Shown one piece after another: positions 22,415 to 32,920 of a stretch of 64,000 bases of DNA. Position 1 is the stretch's first letter. Each line of letters starts with the position of its first letter. Where the stretch lies: positions 1 through 64,000 of the forward strand of contig JAOTOL010000435.1 of assembly GCA_034440575.1 (NCBI GenBank). The letters are read 5' to 3'. The notes beneath the pieces were generated by a model. That model worked only from the letters and a program-made list of their open reading frames with translations. It was not told the origin of the DNA and did not search any database. Source of the stretch: Imbricaverruca yamaguchii (lineage: Eukaryota > Arthropoda > Thecostraca > Neoverrucidae). Both the position numbers and the translations under genes were made by a program.

Positions 22415-25400
22415 GTAATTAATGCTTTTTTGTGTGTGTGGTGATTCACTGGACAATTCTATGCAGGCGAGGAATTTATTTTCTTGTGCTGGCTGTGCCT
22501 GCTGACCAGGTTTATGTACCCAGGTAGCCAGCCGATATCACCAAGCGGTGGCAGGCTGGCAAAACTCACACACACACACGTAGGTAGGTAGGTAGGTAGG
22601 TAGGTAGGACCTACCCGCCTAACACAGGGCTCTGTTTGTGCTTTGTAATCCTAAATATGGACAAGTATGGGCGCAATATGACCAGAGCAGTCAAAGCGCT
22701 CGAAAGCCCAAATAACTAACTAACTAAATATGGACAAGAAGTTGTGGGGTAAAGCAATATGGAGAGGATGCTTTTCTTCCAGCCTGAAACATCTGAATCT
22801 GCTTGCACTGCCAATGAGTCAAGGATTTTGTTGCAGAGCTGTTAATTGTCAAGCAATACCACTCAACCCAAGATAAGAAGAATGAGATGATAATTAAGTG
22901 GGGGATGATGTTCTAGGTGCAAAAATTAATATAGCAATAGTCAATGTCTAATTCTGTATCATGTCCACATTTTCAGCATACAAAGTAATGTCCACATTTT
23001 CAGTCAGCATTCCTGCTAACAGCATGCAAAGTAATGCTTTAAAAATACAAATTAAACTTAGTCTGTCCTCCCCTTGAAGAAAAACAAAACAAAAGGGAAA
23101 CTGGAAATATTCAATGGTATTATTGCATTTTAAGGTAGCCAGAAGACAAGTTTTACACACATTTTACTTCATGAACATATCAAGGTGTTAGGTGATGCTC
23201 TAGTTGAAATATTTTTGGATTTTAGTGATTCTTTAAAATACAATTCATGTAATTTCTTTTCTTGAAGTGGAGGTGAGGCTATGTTAGGCTTGGTTACTTC
23301 TTTTCTGTATTATTTGTGTGATTTTGTGAGTACCACCACAACTAGTCCAGGAATCGTTGTCATCAGGCAATGGTCAGCATATTTTAGACAAAATGTTATG
23401 CTGAGCATTTTGTAACTACATGCCAGTATGGAGAAAAAACAAGGTATACAATAATGCAACAATATGGTAACCTTGCTTTGAGACTGGTACAATGTTGTAG
23501 TGATTTTGTTGCACCATGAAAAAGAGCTGATGCATATGTATGTAATACGGAGCTGATTTGAACTCAATTTTATACTTGCATCAAGCATGTACTGACTGAC
23601 ATAATATCAGTGCTGACTTCTCTCTTACAATGAATATGTACAGGATGACATTGACTGTTCCCAACCTGTCAAAATAGTTTTTACAATAATGTATTCAAGA
23701 AGATGATACATTTCCTTGCTCATTTGAGAGGAATCCATGGCTCATTCTGCTCTGTTGCATATCTCATTGAAACCACATATTTTCGGACTACTCCACCTGG
23801 GGACACATCCATGCCTTCATTAGGTCCTGAATCATTTTTCTTTCAACCATCACTTCTCAAGACTGAAAAGTCAATAAGAATCACGCATTTGCAACCTGTT
23901 TTGGGGAATGGCCCAATTGTGCATCCAGTTTCCTTTTGTTAACATCTGTCTCAAACTGCCTGGGCTTCACCAATTCCATTTCCCATGGAATTTCCAATTT
24001 ATTCAATGAATGATGCAAATTCCCATGGAAATGCACTGATTTGTATCCCATTTAAAGTACACATATGAGTTATTTTTAATAGCACGCTCTTGAACTATAT
24101 GTATGGTGGAATACATTACAGGTTATATTACATATTTGTCTGAATTTTCATGAAATTGGAACATACCAGGAAAAGGCCTACAAATGAACATTTTATTGTC
24201 ATAAATAGCTTTAAAAATAGTGCCAAGGTTTCACTCATATCACAGGACCAAGCATTCATTTCGATCCTTACCATGTTCTGTTAACTATGGTATTTGACAG
24301 AAAAAGAGGATGTGGTGTGATTCATCGCTATCATTGTGGGTTACAGTGCTCATTATCTCCTGCAGATTCAGCCATGGAATGCATGGGCTCTAAGGCTGAG
24401 GAAGCACCTGATGTGGATTATCCAGCCATGGATGCTGCTGATGCCCAACTTGAGGAACCAGTCCAGAAAGCATGTGCGAATGCTGGATTAAATAAGACTA
24501 CTAGTCAACAAGGAACTGCTTGCGGAGGTAATTCATATTTAGTAATTTAGGATCATATAAATATGTTATGCATTTGCAGCACTCTTTGCCACTGGACATG
24601 CACATTCATCAGGTATGAGCCCATGTATTTAAAAACTTGTTTTTATGTGTGTGTGTGGGGGGGGGGGGTCATTTTGTGGATAATTAAAAAACAAAACAAA
24701 ATATTCAGAGTCAGAAAAGGGAGGCTGTGGATCATGTCCATAACATTTCTGTCCATAAGAATCAAATGTTTAAAAATTATCCTTTTTAGTTTTCTATAAA
24801 AAATGTTTAATGAATTGAGCGGACTGCAGCGTGTTCTTTGCAGTCAGCGTGTTCTAAACATTGCGTGTTGGGGCCGAGCGGTGAACCCGCCGTGGTGCAT
24901 ATCAGCCACTGGGCATGATAAGGGCGCTCCGAGAGCACCCATAAGGCACTCCGAGGGTGCTTCAGGGAATTTCGAGGGCGCCGTTAAGGCATCACGATGC
25001 TTCATGGTGTGGTGTGGGAGTTCCTTACTCAAGGTTACTTTGGTCAGGTTTGGGTAGGAGCAATATTAGTGAAATTGCGAAGTAATAAAAATAATAATTT
25101 TCGTAGTCGATTTTCCCTACCATACTTGCCCAACATGCAAGCTAGCAACGTTATTGTCTTAAGTATCTATAATTCGAAGATCCATACTGATAATGCGTCC
25201 TATAATCCTTCCACGTACAAATGTGGCACCAGGTGTTCAAAATGGCATTACGAATGTGACGTAACCAGTAACCAGGATGTCGCTGGTGTAAGCCGACATT
25301 TAACACTGGAGTAAACATTGGGCTGCATCACACGTCACTTGATTCATGTTCCGTTCATTTATGTGCCACTCGGGCATGAACAAAAAGTGAGATGTGGTTG

Positions 25401-28400
25401 CCATTTAGCTTTAAAAAAAAAGAATATGCGGGAGTTTGTGCCACCTATGGCATCACATCTATGTAAACGCCAGTTAACCACACCACAAATTATTAATATA
25501 TCATGTTTCTATTTCAGTGTCGTCGTCCGTTGAACCAAGCTGCGCTTTGGAAACGAGGGTATCGGCGTTAGAGAGGGACACCACCAGAATGTTTCGACTG
25601 ATGGGAAGTGCAGGTGCGGTGGCCTCGACCAATCCTCAGCTACCTAGCAACGTCGACGCCGCCATCAGATCTGCCAGAGGCGTCGATGATCTGCTTGCAG
25701 CCTGTGGAGGCCTCTTAAAGACGGCTGAGACGACGGATGGCTTTTATTGCTCTGTGTGTACGAAGGACGCATCGGGCACCCAACAAAGCCTTGCAGGTGT
25801 GTTCTCGTACAACTTCAGCAAAGTCACTGCTTTCACATACGCCGAGCATTTGCCACTGCCTTTCAGAAGGCTGAAGGACACCGTGAAGAGGCACTTCGAC
25901 AGCGAGCGACATGTCCGAGCTCGGAAAGCGTCCGAGGAGAAGTCTCGACAGGCCTCAGCTCGAGAAAAGGAAGCCGGAAGTGTCGCCATGCGAGTGCTGA
26001 GGACGGCATATTATGTCTTGAAAAAGTCGTTGTCACATACCGTGTTCGAAGACCTCATCGTCCTCCAACATATTAATGGAGTGAATGTGGGTGATATTAA
26101 TCACTCAAAAATGTTCATGATGCAAGTGCGAGAGCAGTTCACAGCGGAAATCATTCGAAAGCTCGCTGATCACGTCAGAAGCCAGCCGTGTGTCGCACTG
26201 ATGGCTGACAAACTTACAATCAACCACAGGACGATCGACATCACTGCCATTACGACGATCGTGCCCGATGCTCCCGTAGGGCAAATGCTACAAAGCTTCG
26301 TGGTTGGGGCGCCCGTAGTCAAGGACCACGACGGCGACGGGCATGCTCGGCAGCTGCGAGCTACCTTAGCCGGAATCGGCATCGCATGCACCGAGCAGCT
26401 GTCTGCAATTGCAGCAGATGGCCAGGTGCACCACAATGGTGTGCCAGGCAAGCTGTTCAGGATGATGAACCGTGAAAATGAAAACCGGCCGCCGTCTGCT
26501 GCTTGCGTGTCGTGTGTGTGGGACGGTTCGCACCTGGTCAATTTGGCCGACGGGGACGCCCGCCGCGACTCGACGTGCCGCTGGGTGGATGCCACCATCG
26601 CTATCGTGACCCGTGCCACCAAACGCTTCTCCCATGGCAGTGGTCTAGAAAGTCTGTTGGAGGCTGGAACACAGCTTCGGCACCGCGTGCTCAGGCCAAA
26701 GCTGTGGTCCGAAACGCGCTTCGCCCCCCACGCGGCGGATGTCCTGAGCACGTTTCAAACCAACATCCCAGCGATGACGCGCGTGCTGCAGGGGCGCATC
26801 GCCACGGAGCAGAGAGGCGGCGTCCGCAACGAACTGGAAGCCGACTTGAGAGCGCTGAAAGGTTAGTTAAGTTTGATTGTTTGCCTGATAATAGTAATAT
26901 TTCCCATTTTTCCATACATGATATAGAAATTCGCGGTGTGAACCCTGCGCGGCACGCATCACTGTATTGTTTTCGCTGGAGTCATGTTCACCTGCGGAAT
27001 CGTGGACTTAAAATGTGAGACCTCAAAGCCCTTTAAACAACCAAACGTGGGATAATTGAGCTCATCACGATATAATAACAATGCTCGTCAACTAAGGGGC
27101 ATCTTCCCCATCCCTTGAATCCTCGTATGTTTTCGTTATAGGAGTCCTTTCTATTCTTCACTATATAAGCAGTTGAAATAAACAGTGTTTTGTGCACTCA
27201 CAGATCGAGACTTCCTAGCACGGGTAGCTGTCTTAATCGACGTGTACAAGGTGCTGGCCAGTGGAAGCCGAATACAGCAGCAGGTGCAGAACCTACCGTG
27301 GCAGTACGTGGCCGGCTTCGGACACACCATCTGCACCATCCGTGAAATGGCTGATATTCTGGATGTCCCCACCCGCGGCGACGTCTCCGTGGCAGACATG
27401 ATTGAGTTGGCCGATATGGATACCAGATGGCCAACTCTGTCGAGCTTCTCGCCGTGCGACAAAGCAGTGGTGAGCAGCGCTATTTTACCCTTAAGAGTTC
27501 TCCTTGAAATATACCTATTTACGTTTATCCGGAGTATTTCTAGCATTCATATTGCGCTTATCCAACATATAAAAGCCAGTATTGAGCCCACATCGTCGCC
27601 CACTTGGGCATTCAGTCGTCTCGCATCCGCAATACCAATGGCCTCTATGTATGTTCTGTTCATGTTCAATCTCTGTATGCTCTGTGTGTGTTCTGTTCTG
27701 TTCATTTATTTATTTGTCATTGTAGGTTGCCTGTTTTGTTTTCAACATAAAGTAGCTCATCGATTTGCAAATAGTAAATCGCTCGCTACTACAAATTTAC
27801 TCTAGCTTAGCCTAGATGATGGGCTTGGCTTATTGATGAATGCACTTTTGAGCCATATATGTTAGTTTTCCCAAGTAAAATCACTTTGTACAATGCTGTA
27901 ACAGGTTGTGACTGCCAAGGCTAACCTTTTCCATCAACACACGCTTTTTCCGGTCTTTTCACGAACGATGCGTTCCATGTATTTGCACATGCATATCATA
28001 AGTGAGAGTACTGTGATAGATGGCTGAGTAGTTATTTTGTTCCACTATTGACCGTGGCATTTGCCTGCCAAAGCACTTCGAATTAATTTCCTTTCAAAAT
28101 ATCCAGGCCGTATTGTTTTATACTTATCGTGTACAGCTAATTCAGGCTCTGCCATTCGTTCACAGACGAAGGACGCCACAGCCTTCTGTCGTAGCTTGGC
28201 CAGGCAATTGAGGCACAGGCGAGGTGGCTTGAATGCGACCGGTTCAAGAATGGGCACAGACAACCAGAGCCTGATGGACGCCATGCTCGACATCAGGGAG
28301 GTGGCCGATGTGGAGCGCATCAGGGCCACCAGTGACGCCAGTGCCGGCACCATCCAGCGTGCTGCTAGTCGCCTGGTGGCCCGCCGCGTCATTCCGCCGT

Positions 28401-28852
28401 CGTGCCGCTTGTCCCTCGAATCCGCGACCGCAGGCTACAAGGTGTTGCACGAGCCGCGCTGCGCGAATGGGTGCAACCAGCAGCTACTCAAGGTACTGTG
28501 GAAGAGCCGCGACAGTACGCCCAGCCTTGGACCATACGTGGACTTGGTAACCCGACTGTGGCTCATCTTCCCTACTGAGAGTGTTGTAGAAAGCATGGGG
28601 AGTGCAGTGCAGGAAGTGTTCGGCATGCACCGTCAGCTCGACCACGCCAACGCGGCGAAGGAGCTGGTAGTGCGCTGGAACGGGCCGGACCCGTGCCAGG
28701 CCGATGATGTGGTCCGGGCCGTTCAGCGCAAAGCCGGGTTCAACTTTACCCGGCACTCGACAAGTCTGCGCCAGTCGCTGGCTGGCACTGTCATCACGCG
28801 CCACAAAAGCACGGCATCTGCTAAGTGCGCAATATATGCGTATAAGGAATAG
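22192..28852 (+). CDS. hAT transposase-like protein, five exons, 893 aa, intact
   Basis: Exons: 22192-22414, 24366-24527, 25518-26861, 27204-27469 and 28166-28852. All introns are GT-AG; phases are 1, 1, 1 and 0, each consistent across its junction, and the total is 2,682 nt, exactly 894 codons. Residues 16-38 form a C-x4-C-x11-H-x4-H finger behind a basic start. C206-x2-C209 with H254-x5-H260 (LKDTVKRHF then DSERH) resembles the TTF/BED-like finger before hAT domains. D359 lies in ALMADKLTI and D429 in AIAADGQVHHNGV. E807 lies in VESMGSAV, placed like the Glu of the hATC dimerisation block (E, then S four residues later). These suit the D/D/E triad of an RNase H-fold hAT enzyme. The gene sits inside the matching transposon ends, so an active transposase is more likely than a domesticated gene. 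An upstream in-frame ATG at 22096 is the alternative start. Confidence 0.85.
22560..22730 (+). repeat. Microsatellite and SINE-like tail in hAT intron 1
   Basis: An (AC)n run and (GTAG)n run at 22566-22608 precede a tail at about 22655-22730: ATGGGCGCAATATGACCAG, AGCGCTCGAAAGCCCAAATA and ACTAACTAACTAAA. The tail is the complement of the motif at 9845-9912 and 45580-45650. Confidence 0.6.
24366..24527 (+). CDS. hAT gene exon 2 (acidic linker)
   Basis: Acceptor CTCCTGCAG|ATTC, donor GGAG|GTAATT. Length 162 nt, phase 1 at both ends. It encodes an acidic, alanine-rich linker (DSAMECMGSKAEEAPDVDYP and onward). Because it is symmetric it could be skipped without a frameshift. Confidence 0.75.
24915..25000 (+). 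repeat. Short degenerate repeat in hAT intron 2
   Basis: GGCGCTCCGAGAGCACC, GGCACTCCGAGGGTGCTTC and GGGCGCCGTTAAGGC follow one another at about 28-30 bp spacing. Confidence 0.4.
25518..26861 (+). CDS. hAT gene exon 3 (second finger and first two catalytic Asp)
   Basis: Acceptor TTCTATTTCAG|TGTC, donor AAAG|GTTAGT, phases 1 and 1. Carries the CSVC finger, D359 and D429. An in-frame TAG follows directly after the donor, so splicing is required to continue. Confidence 0.85.
27204..27469 (+). CDS. hAT gene exon 4
   Basis: Acceptor GTGCACTCACAG|ATCG, donor GCAGTG|GTGAGC. Enters in phase 1 and leaves in phase 0. Encodes DRDFLARVAVLIDVYKVLAS and a helical segment ending PCDKAVV. Confidence 0.8.
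28166..28852 (+). CDS. hAT gene exon 5 (C-terminal catalytic Glu region)
   Basis: Acceptor CGTTCACAG|ACGAAG in phase 0, TAG at 28850-28852. Holds LVTRLWLIFPTESVVESMGS and GMHRQLDHANAAKELVVRWN, comparable to the hATC block in which a Glu and a following Ser lie near the end of the fold. Confidence 0.85.
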   Translation, partial: TKDATAFCRSLARQLRHRRGGLNATGSRMGTDNQSLMDAMLDIREVADVERIRATSDASAGTIQRAASRLVARRVIPPSCRLSLESATAGYKVLHEPRCANGCNQQLLKVLWKSRDSTPSLGPYVDLVTRLWLIFPTESVVESMGSAVQEVFGMHRQLDHANAAKELVVRWNGPDPCQADDVVRAVQRKAGFNFTRHSTSLRQSLAGTVITRHKSTASAKCAIYAYKE

Positions 28853-28884
28853 CACGCGCCTGTTCAGTAGAAGGAAAGTGAGAC

Positions 28885-28966
28885 CCCAGGGCGTCTGTAG
28901 CTCAGTAGGAAACTGGGTGTCTGAGAAACAAGAGGTGCTGTGTTCGGTCGATTCTCGGTGGTGTCC
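28885..28966 (+). repeat. tRNA-derived SINE head or tRNA pseudogene
   Basis: GGCGTCTGTAGCTCAGTAGG resembles a Pol III A box, and GGTCGATTCTC about 45 bp later resembles a B box. The cloverleaf is incomplete, so this is a SINE head or tRNA relic, lying 40 bp downstream of the hAT stop codon. Confidence 0.5.
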
Positions 28967-29648
28967 TCCCTTCCTGCCAAGTTGAGAGGCAAGCGATGCA
29001 ATGTGGCCCCAACTGATTAGCCACAAATAACACAAAAAGTATGACTCCACGACCTACCCTAGCTCAGGTCTTTGCCCTTAAACTCTTCTTACCTACCAAC
29101 AGCGTGCACCTGAGTGTGCGGGAAAATTCCAGTTTTACACCATTTTGAGAACGTTGGGGACGGCCGCACGAGCCCGCTCCCCGCCAACCGCTTTCTGTCG
29201 TCTTCCCATTTGCTGGATAACCAGCTCAATCTGAAGGATAATATTAAGGGAACGCTGAAGTACCTTGGCATGTCGTATCGGAATGGTCCGCTTATTAGGT
29301 CAGCTCTCTGCTGTGTCAACCAGGAAGCCTTATGACGTAGCCATGGGCGAAAGCTGCATTGTTCGAACTGATAACCAAGGTCCAAACAGCTTCTTCCTGC
29401 GGCATCCACCGGTGGCCCCCAAACATATTTCGTGCACTTAATGGTGACACAGCTCACGATTCCAAACCTAAAAAGTGTCTCTCCAATTTCTGGCTGAAAT
29501 ATGTATGAACTGCAACGAGGATCAAACATTCTTTTTCAACGCCGCGAAGCAGGTGTGCGAGGCACTTGTTTTATGAAACATATATGCAAAAAAATTGAGA
29601 CAGCTCACAGGTTCGTCGGTGACAGCTTCGGCATTTTTTTCACCCCTG

Positions 29649-30535
29649 TCCTCACTACTACTATCCTGGGCGCAAAATAGTGCCTGGAATCTATTCGATA
29701 TTGCTATGCATGCTTGTGGAGCAGTTTGACTAGGCTTCCTCCCACTCCTACCACCTGCCACCTGCCACTCACTGAGCCTTTCCTTAGGCTCGCGTCTCCG
29801 AATCCTCCACCCCCTGACCTCATGCCACTTCCCCTCCTGTGACCTACCAGAACTACCCCTCCTCTGTTCGATATTAACACTCGCCTCTAGAGAAATCCCA
29901 GCCACCTCCACAGTAGGGGAAGCCTCAGCTACCTGGTGGCCTGCGACCACCTGGGCATATGATGTCCCTGCTGCGGAGTGGCCCCTTGCTACCTTATCTT
30001 GCCTACTCTGTGCAACAAGGGCAGCCTTGAGCTTAGAAAGCTCTGCCCTAAGGGCCCTAATCTCTTCCTCTAGTGCCTGCATCCTGGTAGAAACCAACCT
30101 AGATTTAGATTGAAATTAACTCTTTAAACAACCGACAAAAAGTAATTAAAAAATAGCCGACTATTATTCACTATAAATCGCTACCTCCTATACTGTCAGA
30201 GGTAGAGGTACAATCGGCTACATATCTAGTGCAAGCAACGTTATGGCAGAAAGTAAAAGAATACCCCAATTCTCAGAGAAATGCAGGCCATCCCTCTGAT
30301 AGAGGTCCAATAAGCGGTAATACCTGCACCACTTGTCAACCAATGGCAAACCTAACTAATTGCAGAGCTTACCTACCCTGGCACTGGCTGCCAGTGCCCT
30401 AGAGTTCCACTCAGAGGAGACTCCAGCCCTAGGCTAGATAGCTGTCACAATAACTTTGCTATTGCTTAGCGAACTGGGTGTATTCCTTGGAATCTACAGG
30501 TTGAAGATATAAGGGAGATATCCTGCGTTCGACTG
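29649..30535 (-). mobile_element. CR1-type LINE 5' part, family 3, copy B
   Basis: The reverse strand carries the 5' UTR and the ORF1 start (ATG at 30097) matching copy A at 18066-18960. ORF1 is MVSTRMQALEEEIRALRAEL and continues without the nonsense codon of copy A to CAQDSSSED, where the hAT element interrupts it. The other side resumes at 21474. Confidence 0.85.
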
Positions 30536-30584
30536 TTGACGGCTGTTGTACCAGCGGTCGCAAGGGCCGCGAAAGTAATACAAT

Positions 30585-30765
30585 TCCAAGGCCTTATTCT
30601 TGTTCAGAGGGAGCTGTTGCAATTCAGAAAACCAAGTTCGACACCAGTAGGAGTTTTAATAATGCAAATACCACAAGAAAACGAAGGCGTGGAACGATAC
30701 ACACGCACTAGAAACCCTAAACCATATTTTTTTCTTGAAATACTGGTACAAAAGGTAGACACACC
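30585..30765 (+). repeat. Dispersed repeat X (same as the arms at 16.2/17.6 kb)
   Basis: Shares AGGCCTTATTCTTGTTCAGA, GACACCAGTAGGAGTTTTAA and AATACTGGTACAAAAGGTAG with 17615-17795 (inverted) and 16235-16420 (direct). It lies directly 5' of CR1 copy B just as the 17.6 kb copy lies 5' of copy A. Confidence 0.75.
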
Positions 30766-30884
30766 TTTTGTACCTAACTTTTCACTCCTTTCTTTCCGAA
30801 GCCGATTGTGCCGAGCCTCTCAACGGAGCAGTCGGGTGGGCAACCCGGTTTCGGTAACTGGAGCAGGCAATGACCTGATAAAGT

Positions 30885-31240
30885 GCTCTTATATAGGTGA
30901 CATGAGGTCAAATGGAAGATCTGGCATCTGTATTGCATTATTAGTACTGTCCGAAACATCATTAAAGCCAATTTTGGAGCATTTAAACACAATCACAGCG
31001 ATCCATAACCATGACAAGCCAAGCCACGCAAAATCAAGAAATTCTGCAATTCTGACTTCATTTGACCTTGAAGATATTGACCCAAGGTCATGAAATTCGC
31101 ACACAATATCGTTGACTGCCGTGCCCATTCACTCTGTAAATTTCGTTGCTCTAGCCTTAATAGGAGCCGAGATCTTATGGGGGCGGAATCCACCACCTAC
31201 TCCAGTGCGCGCAATTTTCAGAGGCCCTCCAGGGCGCGTG
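30885..31240 (+). repeat. Dispersed repeat Y, copy 2
   Basis: Homologous to 3360-3690. Several short forward and reverse frames cross it, but none resembles a protein. Confidence 0.6.
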
Positions 31241-31415
31241 TTAAGGCACACAGAGGTCACAAGGACCCAACAGGGCTTGGAAAAGAGGCTGGGGCCGCAA
31301 ATGGCAAGGTGGTTCAAAAATGACCAAAAGCACCGGGCGTTAGATGAAGACATCGGGAGCTTCTAAAACGCCCCGAAAAAGATATTGTTAAAAAAATCAT
31401 CGGTGCCCCAAATAA
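31225..31415 (+). repeat. Fragment of the 50-kb inverted-repeat family
   Basis: Blocks such as GAGGCTGGGGCCGCAAATGG, AAAAGCACCGGGCGTTA and ATGAAGACATCGGGA occur here, at 50395-50545, and in complemented form at 51105-51260. It abuts repeat Y. Confidence 0.7.
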
Positions 31416-31493
31416 CAATCATCACAGAGCATGAGTTCAAAGACTAGAAAGTTTGAGCAAGAAAAGATGAATGCGGGGAACACCGTCGCATTC

Positions 31494-31494
<1 letters not shown>

Positions 31495-31566
<72 letters not shown>
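31495..31566. repeat. (TA)n microsatellite
   Basis: About 35 TA units without interruption. Confidence 0.97.
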
Positions 31567-31570
<4 letters not shown>

Positions 31571-31799
31571 ATATTATAATAGTAGCATTCTAATTTGTAG
31601 TTGGAAATTGCTCCTAAAAATTTGACGTGATCCAGTAACATTTTGGCATCACACATAGTGCTATATTCTGACCATAATGTTTGATGTTTCAGCTTTCATG
31701 TAGGGAGTGATAACCGTAGACAAGCTAACGTTTGGAACATGGTGCTACACGGCTCAGGACAGGTTTGTTAAGGGTGGATTGGGGTAAATTGGTGCATGC

Positions 31800-32920
31800 A
31801 CTCAGGCGCGCACCAAAAAAAATTCCATGGGGGGGGGGACGGACCGAAAAGGGCACTTGGCCGGCTCAAAAGGGGCACTTTGCGGCCCGGGGCACACTGT
31901 AAGGTTTGCTGACCGGGGGAGGGGGGAGGGGGGGGGCGTGAATTTTCCATGGGACACGTTATATGTTACAGCACCGAACCCTTGTATTTACAATAATATT
32001 TCCAAAAACATACAGCCTGCATGCATTATGTCGTGAGATGAAGGTTGCCCGCTTACCTTTGATGCAAAAGTACGCAGAATGTGGATTTCTGGAAAGGATG
32101 ATAACAGCTGACACGAAGGCGATGGTCCTGAAGGCAGGTGACACGTACACAAACGTGTAACACAATACAAATAGCGAAAGCTTCTTGCATACCCCAGATG
32201 CAGCAAGAGTAAGTGTCAAACAATCAACGCGATGAATGCGACTATGCGAGCATGCAAATAAATTTTAGCAAGGAGTGGTGAATGATTTCAAAATTTTAAC
32301 ATGGTGATGTAGCCACGAAAGGAGAGGTTTTAAAATTGCTAGAAAAATGAGCTAGAATCCTCTTTGAGAACGGAAAAACAAAAGTAATTAGACATCACCA
32401 TAGCTGCATGGGCACGACGCAATTTGCTCACCTAAACATGGCGAGCAGCCTGGTAGCCGAATAGTTAGGGCGCTTGTTTTCGATTCTGACGGTAACCACC
32501 GGCGTCGGCATGCGCTTGAATCCCAGCACGGTGGTCACGTTTCCGGGCCGGTGGTTCGACGTTATTGGCTAGCAGCCCCAGGGCAGGGCACAGGGCAGGA
32601 CACAGGACAGGGCAGAGTTCACAGTACAGCACAAGGCACAGGGCAGGGTACAGGGCAGGGCACAAGGCACTTTTACATCAAAAGGGCACCTAATTGGGAC
32701 AGGAAAGGGCACAAGGGAATGTCATTTTTATGCAAAAAGGGCAGTTTTGGGCCCAAAGGGCACCTTTGGCACAGGCGGGGCACATAAGGCAGGTGATTTT
32801 TGGGCTAACTTTGGGACATTCCGGCCAAGAGGGCACTTTTCGGTCAAAAGGGCACCCTGGTCTCATGGGGGGGGGGACCGGGCCCCCTCCCCCTCCGGTG
32901 CGCCTATGGGTGGGATGTCT
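31800..32920. repeat. G-rich repeat region with AAAGGGCAC units
   Basis: AAAAGGGCAC-type phrases recur at 31848-31885 and 32670-32850, with G-runs near 31830, 31915 and 32868. CAGGGCAGGGCACAGGGCAG-like 10-bp units run at 32577-32665. It looks like one or more MITE-like inserts, but no consistent terminal pair or target duplication could be found. Confidence 0.5.
32447..32545 (+). repeat. tRNA-derived SINE head
   Basis: CTGGTAGCCGAATAGTTAGG resembles an A box and GCGCTTGAATCCC a B box, spaced as in a tRNA with an enlarged middle. There is no complete cloverleaf. Confidence 0.5.

Larger units (their letters stand above)
21475..29648 (+). mobile_element. Full-length hAT transposon, 8,174 bp
   Basis: The element starts CAGAGGCGAAAAAA and its other end, complemented, reads CAGGGGTGAAAAAA: 14-bp termini with two mismatches and hAT-like CAG starts, both followed by a GCCG. 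Near the termini GTGACAGC and its complement GCTGTCAC recur. It is flanked by the 8-bp direct repeat TCCTCACT and splits a CR1 ORF1 whose uninterrupted sequence exists at 18.9 kb, which proves the insertion. Inside is one five-exon transposase-like gene with an open frame. The size is large for hAT elements because the introns hold SINE and microsatellite sequence. The matching duplication, recognisable termini and open frame point to a fairly recent, possibly still competent element. Confidence 0.9.

Noticed and set aside
25517..26866. 449-residue frame treated as a complete single-exon gene from GTG
   Set aside because: The GTG spans a clear acceptor (TTTCAG|TG) and the frame ends at a TAG directly after a donor; it is exon 3 of the five-exon hAT gene.
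28885..28966. Functional tRNA gene
   Set aside because: A- and B-box-like words exist, but acceptor and anticodon stems do not pair; a SINE head or relic is more likely.
29089..29529. 146-residue reverse frame near the 3' end of the hAT element, with a faint look of a transposase
   Set aside because: No catalytic or conserved block could be placed in order; kept out for lack of support.
31800..32915. Candidate transposon with CAGGCGCGCACC and CATAGGCGCACC ends
   Set aside because: Inner sequences are in the same, not inverted, orientation, and flanking 8-mers differ.
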